Positions 14,801-15,838 of a stretch of 15,838 bases of DNA are shown in pieces. The first letter of the stretch is position 1, and each line of letters starts with the position of its first letter. Location: the NCBI GenBank assembly GCA_003538495.1, contig DPSD01000354.1, positions 7,223-23,060 of the forward strand, written 5' to 3'. The notes below the pieces were generated by a model. That model searched no databases. It saw only the letters and a list, made by a program, of their open reading frames with translations, and was not told where the DNA came from. The translations under genes were made by a program, and so were the position numbers. The DNA comes from Accumulibacter sp. (GTDB lineage: Bacteria; Pseudomonadota; Gammaproteobacteria; Burkholderiales; Rhodocyclaceae).

Positions 14801-15838
14801 CGGGTATGACCGTGCGCGGGCAGAACGGCACCATCGGCCAGCAGGCCTTCGTCGGCGGCGCCGCGACACTGACCAACAACGGCACGATCAACGCCGATGG
14901 CGGCGGCACGATCTTCGTCAACATCTCTGGCGCGCTGACCAACAACGGCACGATGCGCGCACAGAACGGCACGCTAACCATCCAGAATGCCTTGACAGGA
15001 ACGGGCACGCTGCAGGTCGATTCGAACGGCGTGATGAACCTGGCCAATACCCCCAATTCCCAAGGCAAGCTGGTGATGGGCGCTGCCGGCTCGACGCTGA
15101 ACATCGGCACCCAGAACCTGACCATCAACACCGACTACACCAGCGTCGTTGCCGGCAGCGGCAACGCCTTCAACCGCCGCGCCGGCGTCTCGGGCGCTGG
15201 CCAGATCCTCGCCGGCGGCAACGCCGCGCAGGCGATCACCGGCGTCGACGTGACGAACGGCAACACCGCCAACGCGACACTGACCATCAGCAACGTGCGC
15301 GTCGGCGCGACCACTTTCAATTACCAGATTGCCAACACCGGCACCACCGGTCCGTCGCTGCGTGGCGCCGTCCAGACCAGCGTCAACGGCGGCAACCTGA
15401 CCGACGCCCGCCTCAGCGGCACCGGCGTCACCGCCGGCAACTACAATACCGGCGCGCCGGGCAGCAACACCGGTGATCAGGCGGTGACCTTCACCGCCGC
15501 CAACGCCGGCGCCCTCGCACCGCTCAACGGTCAGGTTCTGAACCTGCGCAGCAACTTCGACAACATCGCCGACCAGAAGCTGAACATCGTCCTCGCCGGT
15601 GGCGCGGCAGCGTACAACGCCGCAGTAGGACAGGCATCGTCGCCGGTGCAGGTAGCTAACCAGCGCGTCGGCGGGTCGCTGGCAAAGTTCTTCACGGTCA
15701 CCAACGCTGCTCCCGCGGGCAGCTTCTCCGAAGACCTGAACGCCAGCTTCTCGGGCAGCAGCGGGCAGGCCGGAATCAGCGGCGGCAACATCAACGGCCT
15801 GCTGGCCGGCAGCAGCAACAGCAACACCATGGGTGCCC
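11815..15838 (+). CDS. Giant secreted repeat protein, beta-helix type with choice-of-anchor domains (runs off the right edge)
   Basis: The frame is open from ATG 11815 to the edge (1341 residues so far). AGGAGA 5 bases before the ATG fixes the start. Residues 1-28 are a signal peptide (hydrophobic ALLAILLAFPAQQ, cut after ALA), so the protein is exported. The cap CTWNPATGNWSTASDWSC holds C31 and C48, the only cysteines I noticed, probably a disulfide. Residues about 50-160 are short N/G/T/I-rich strands such as GTINVG and NNAGGVINIS, typical of secreted right-handed beta helices. Residues 165-1060 are a 186-residue tandem array. From about 1150 come two Ig-like choice-of-anchor units, starting near ISNVRVGATTFNYQIANTG (1158) and VQVANQRVGGSLAKFFTVTN (1278). 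This layout is common in PEP-CTERM cargo; the anchor is beyond the edge. A matrix or adhesive role is inference. Confidence 0.85.
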   Translation, partial: MRAHQPTSSVKPALLAILLAFPAQQALAANCTWNPATGNWSTASDWSCGIVPTGGLDTAIIAGGKVVTVNTAQSILNLTNSGGVNIDAFLLTLAGGGSTTNTGTINVGAGPNPNNAALQVAASHNINNAGGVINISADSVLNQFGSTITGGTINTTGSGALVAFNNGNNFLSGAALNGRLDLASNTGIERIVNGLTLGGPGVVNINSASLLTFEGTQNVAGTGTLNFGSAAGNRIQLEGAGTTTLAAGVVIRGQNGTIGSGQSFIGGANTLVNNGTISADVAGGQITLASAGGGGVTNNNLLEARNGATLNIQSVGVSQGALGQISALNGSTVLLNASSITGGTLGTSGTGKLVATNNGNNFLNGVTLDGLLDIASSTGIERITAGGMTLNGTINIGNNSILAPQGNQTIGGTGSIVFADANASNRLNVEAGNLVIGSSVTVRGQTGFIGAQSFVGGAATLTNNGTIQADVAGGAITVGVSGLTTNNGTLAALNGGTLNLNSAVAGNVGSQILAGVGSVVAQNGVTVSGTVNAVGSGSFRPSNSGNNFLDTVNFSGTLDLASAMGIERVVNGLTFNAATINIGNNSILAPQGNQTLGGTGTIVFADNNASNRLNVEAGNLVVGSGITVRGQTGFIGAQSFVGGAATLTNSGTIQADVAGGAITIGVSGLTTNNGTLAALNGGTLNLNSAITGNTGSQILAGAGSVVAQNGVTISGDMNLTGPGSFRASNSGNNFLSGVTLAGTLDLASATGIERVAGGLTLNGASINIGNNSIFAPQGNQTIGGSGTIVFADSNASNRLNVEAGNLTLAAGITVRGGNGAIGPQSFVGGAATLTNQGLISADIAGRSIAVGVSGQVINQATMEARNGGQLTLNAGGGYDNTTGTLLADVGSTVLFNGASLTGGALNGSGKFVASNSSNNFLNAVTLNGVLDMASATGIERVSAGGMTLNGTINIGNNSILAPQGNQTIGGTGSIVFADGSGANRLNVEAGNLVIGPGMTVRGQNGTIGQQAFVGGAATLTNNGTINADGGGTIFVNISGALTNNGTMRAQNGTLTIQNALTGTGTLQVDSNGVMNLANTPNSQGKLVMGAAGSTLNIGTQNLTINTDYTSVVAGSGNAFNRRAGVSGAGQILAGGNAAQAITGVDVTNGNTANATLTISNVRVGATTFNYQIANTGTTGPSLRGAVQTSVNGGNLTDARLSGTGVTAGNYNTGAPGSNTGDQAVTFTAANAGALAPLNGQVLNLRSNFDNIADQKLNIVLAGGAAAYNAAVGQASSPVQVANQRVGGSLAKFFTVTNAAPAGSFSEDLNASFSGSSGQAGISGGNINGLLAGSSNSNTMGA
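12307..14990 (+). repeat. Tandem coding repeat, 558-base (186-residue) period, five units
   Basis: Units start with N-N/S-G-N-N-F-L at 12307, 12883, 13441, 13999 and 14557. Spacings are 576, 558, 558 and 558 bases; the internal word for INIGNNS recurs at 12994, 13552, 14110 and 14668, again exactly 558 apart. Each unit runs through LDxASxTGIERV, ILAPQGNQTIGG, FADxNASNRLNVEAGN, VRGQ-GFIGAQSFVGGA, LTNNGTI and NNGTLAALNGGTLNLN. Unit 1 is the most diverged and unit 5 is cut short after LTNNGTM near 14990. Units 2 and 3 are nearly identical over long stretches. Confidence 0.88.
15265..15838 (+). other. Two tandem Ig-like choice-of-anchor domains (second one cut by the edge)
   Basis: Residues about 1150-1265 and 1278-1341 of the giant protein share the plan [V/N]-x-R-V-G-x-T-x-x-[F/L]-x-[I/V]-x-N-[T/A], then a G-rich strand. 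The second contains SEDLNASFSG, close to the SEGLNAS pattern of choice-of-anchor D proteins. Such modules sit just before variable cell-surface anchors (PEP-CTERM and others). The real C-terminus should follow soon after the window ends. Confidence 0.6.

Noticed and set aside
12307..14990. Regularly spaced repeats as a possible CRISPR array or satellite
   Set aside because: The period is 558 bases, in frame with a signal-peptide-bearing protein, and conservation follows codons, so this is a protein repeat.

Overview
The window is GC-rich DNA, probably from a betaproteobacterium of the Rhodocyclales type. A 'Candidatus Accumulibacter'-like genome is my best guess, inferred from gene content: a class I PHA synthase, exosortase A-associated hydrolases, a LiuR-type MerR regulator, YajD and a stand-alone RfaE2. 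No rRNA or other phylogenetic marker is present to confirm this. There are no tRNAs, insertion sequences or CRISPR arrays.

Layout. (1) Bases 1-408 encode an internal piece of dnaE. At about 403-408 it runs directly into the reverse strand of an isovaleryl-CoA dehydrogenase gene, so both genes are cut at one point. This is either an assembly chimera or a real rearrangement. (2) Bases 405-1912, minus strand, form a leucine/isovalerate unit: a LiuR-like MerR regulator, a PaaI-type hotdog thioesterase and the truncated dehydrogenase. A nested palindrome lies between regulator and thioesterase. (3) Bases 1967-4881, plus strand, hold an MBL-fold hydrolase coupled by a TGATG overlap to a divergent class I PHA synthase. 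(4) Bases 4977-7521, plus strand, hold an alkaline-phosphatase-superfamily enzyme, the HNH protein YajD and an HDOD protein. A convergent heptose-1-phosphate adenylyltransferase (rfaE2) follows. (5) Bases 8280-10398, plus strand, form a compact operon with a TATAAT promoter: an acyl carrier protein and the two exosortase A system-associated alpha/beta hydrolases, 2 then 1. (6) A convergent orphan LuxR regulator occupies 10562-11536. (7) From 11815 to the right edge runs an open secreted protein of at least 1341 residues. It has a signal peptide, a two-cysteine N-terminal cap, a tandem array with an exact 558-base (186-residue) period, and two Ig-like choice-of-anchor domains.

How the parts may work together. 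Blocks 5-7 look like one surface or extracellular-matrix neighbourhood. The exosortase-associated ACP and hydrolases serve the exopolysaccharide/PEP-CTERM system. The giant protein has the architecture of a PEP-CTERM cargo, and its gene is preceded by a strong sigma-54 promoter match (GG-N10-GC), as known for PEP-CTERM regulons under PrsK/PrsR/RpoN. Its C-terminal anchor is outside the window, so that assignment is inference. Blocks 2 and 3 are metabolic: acyl-CoA degradation and storage-polymer synthesis.
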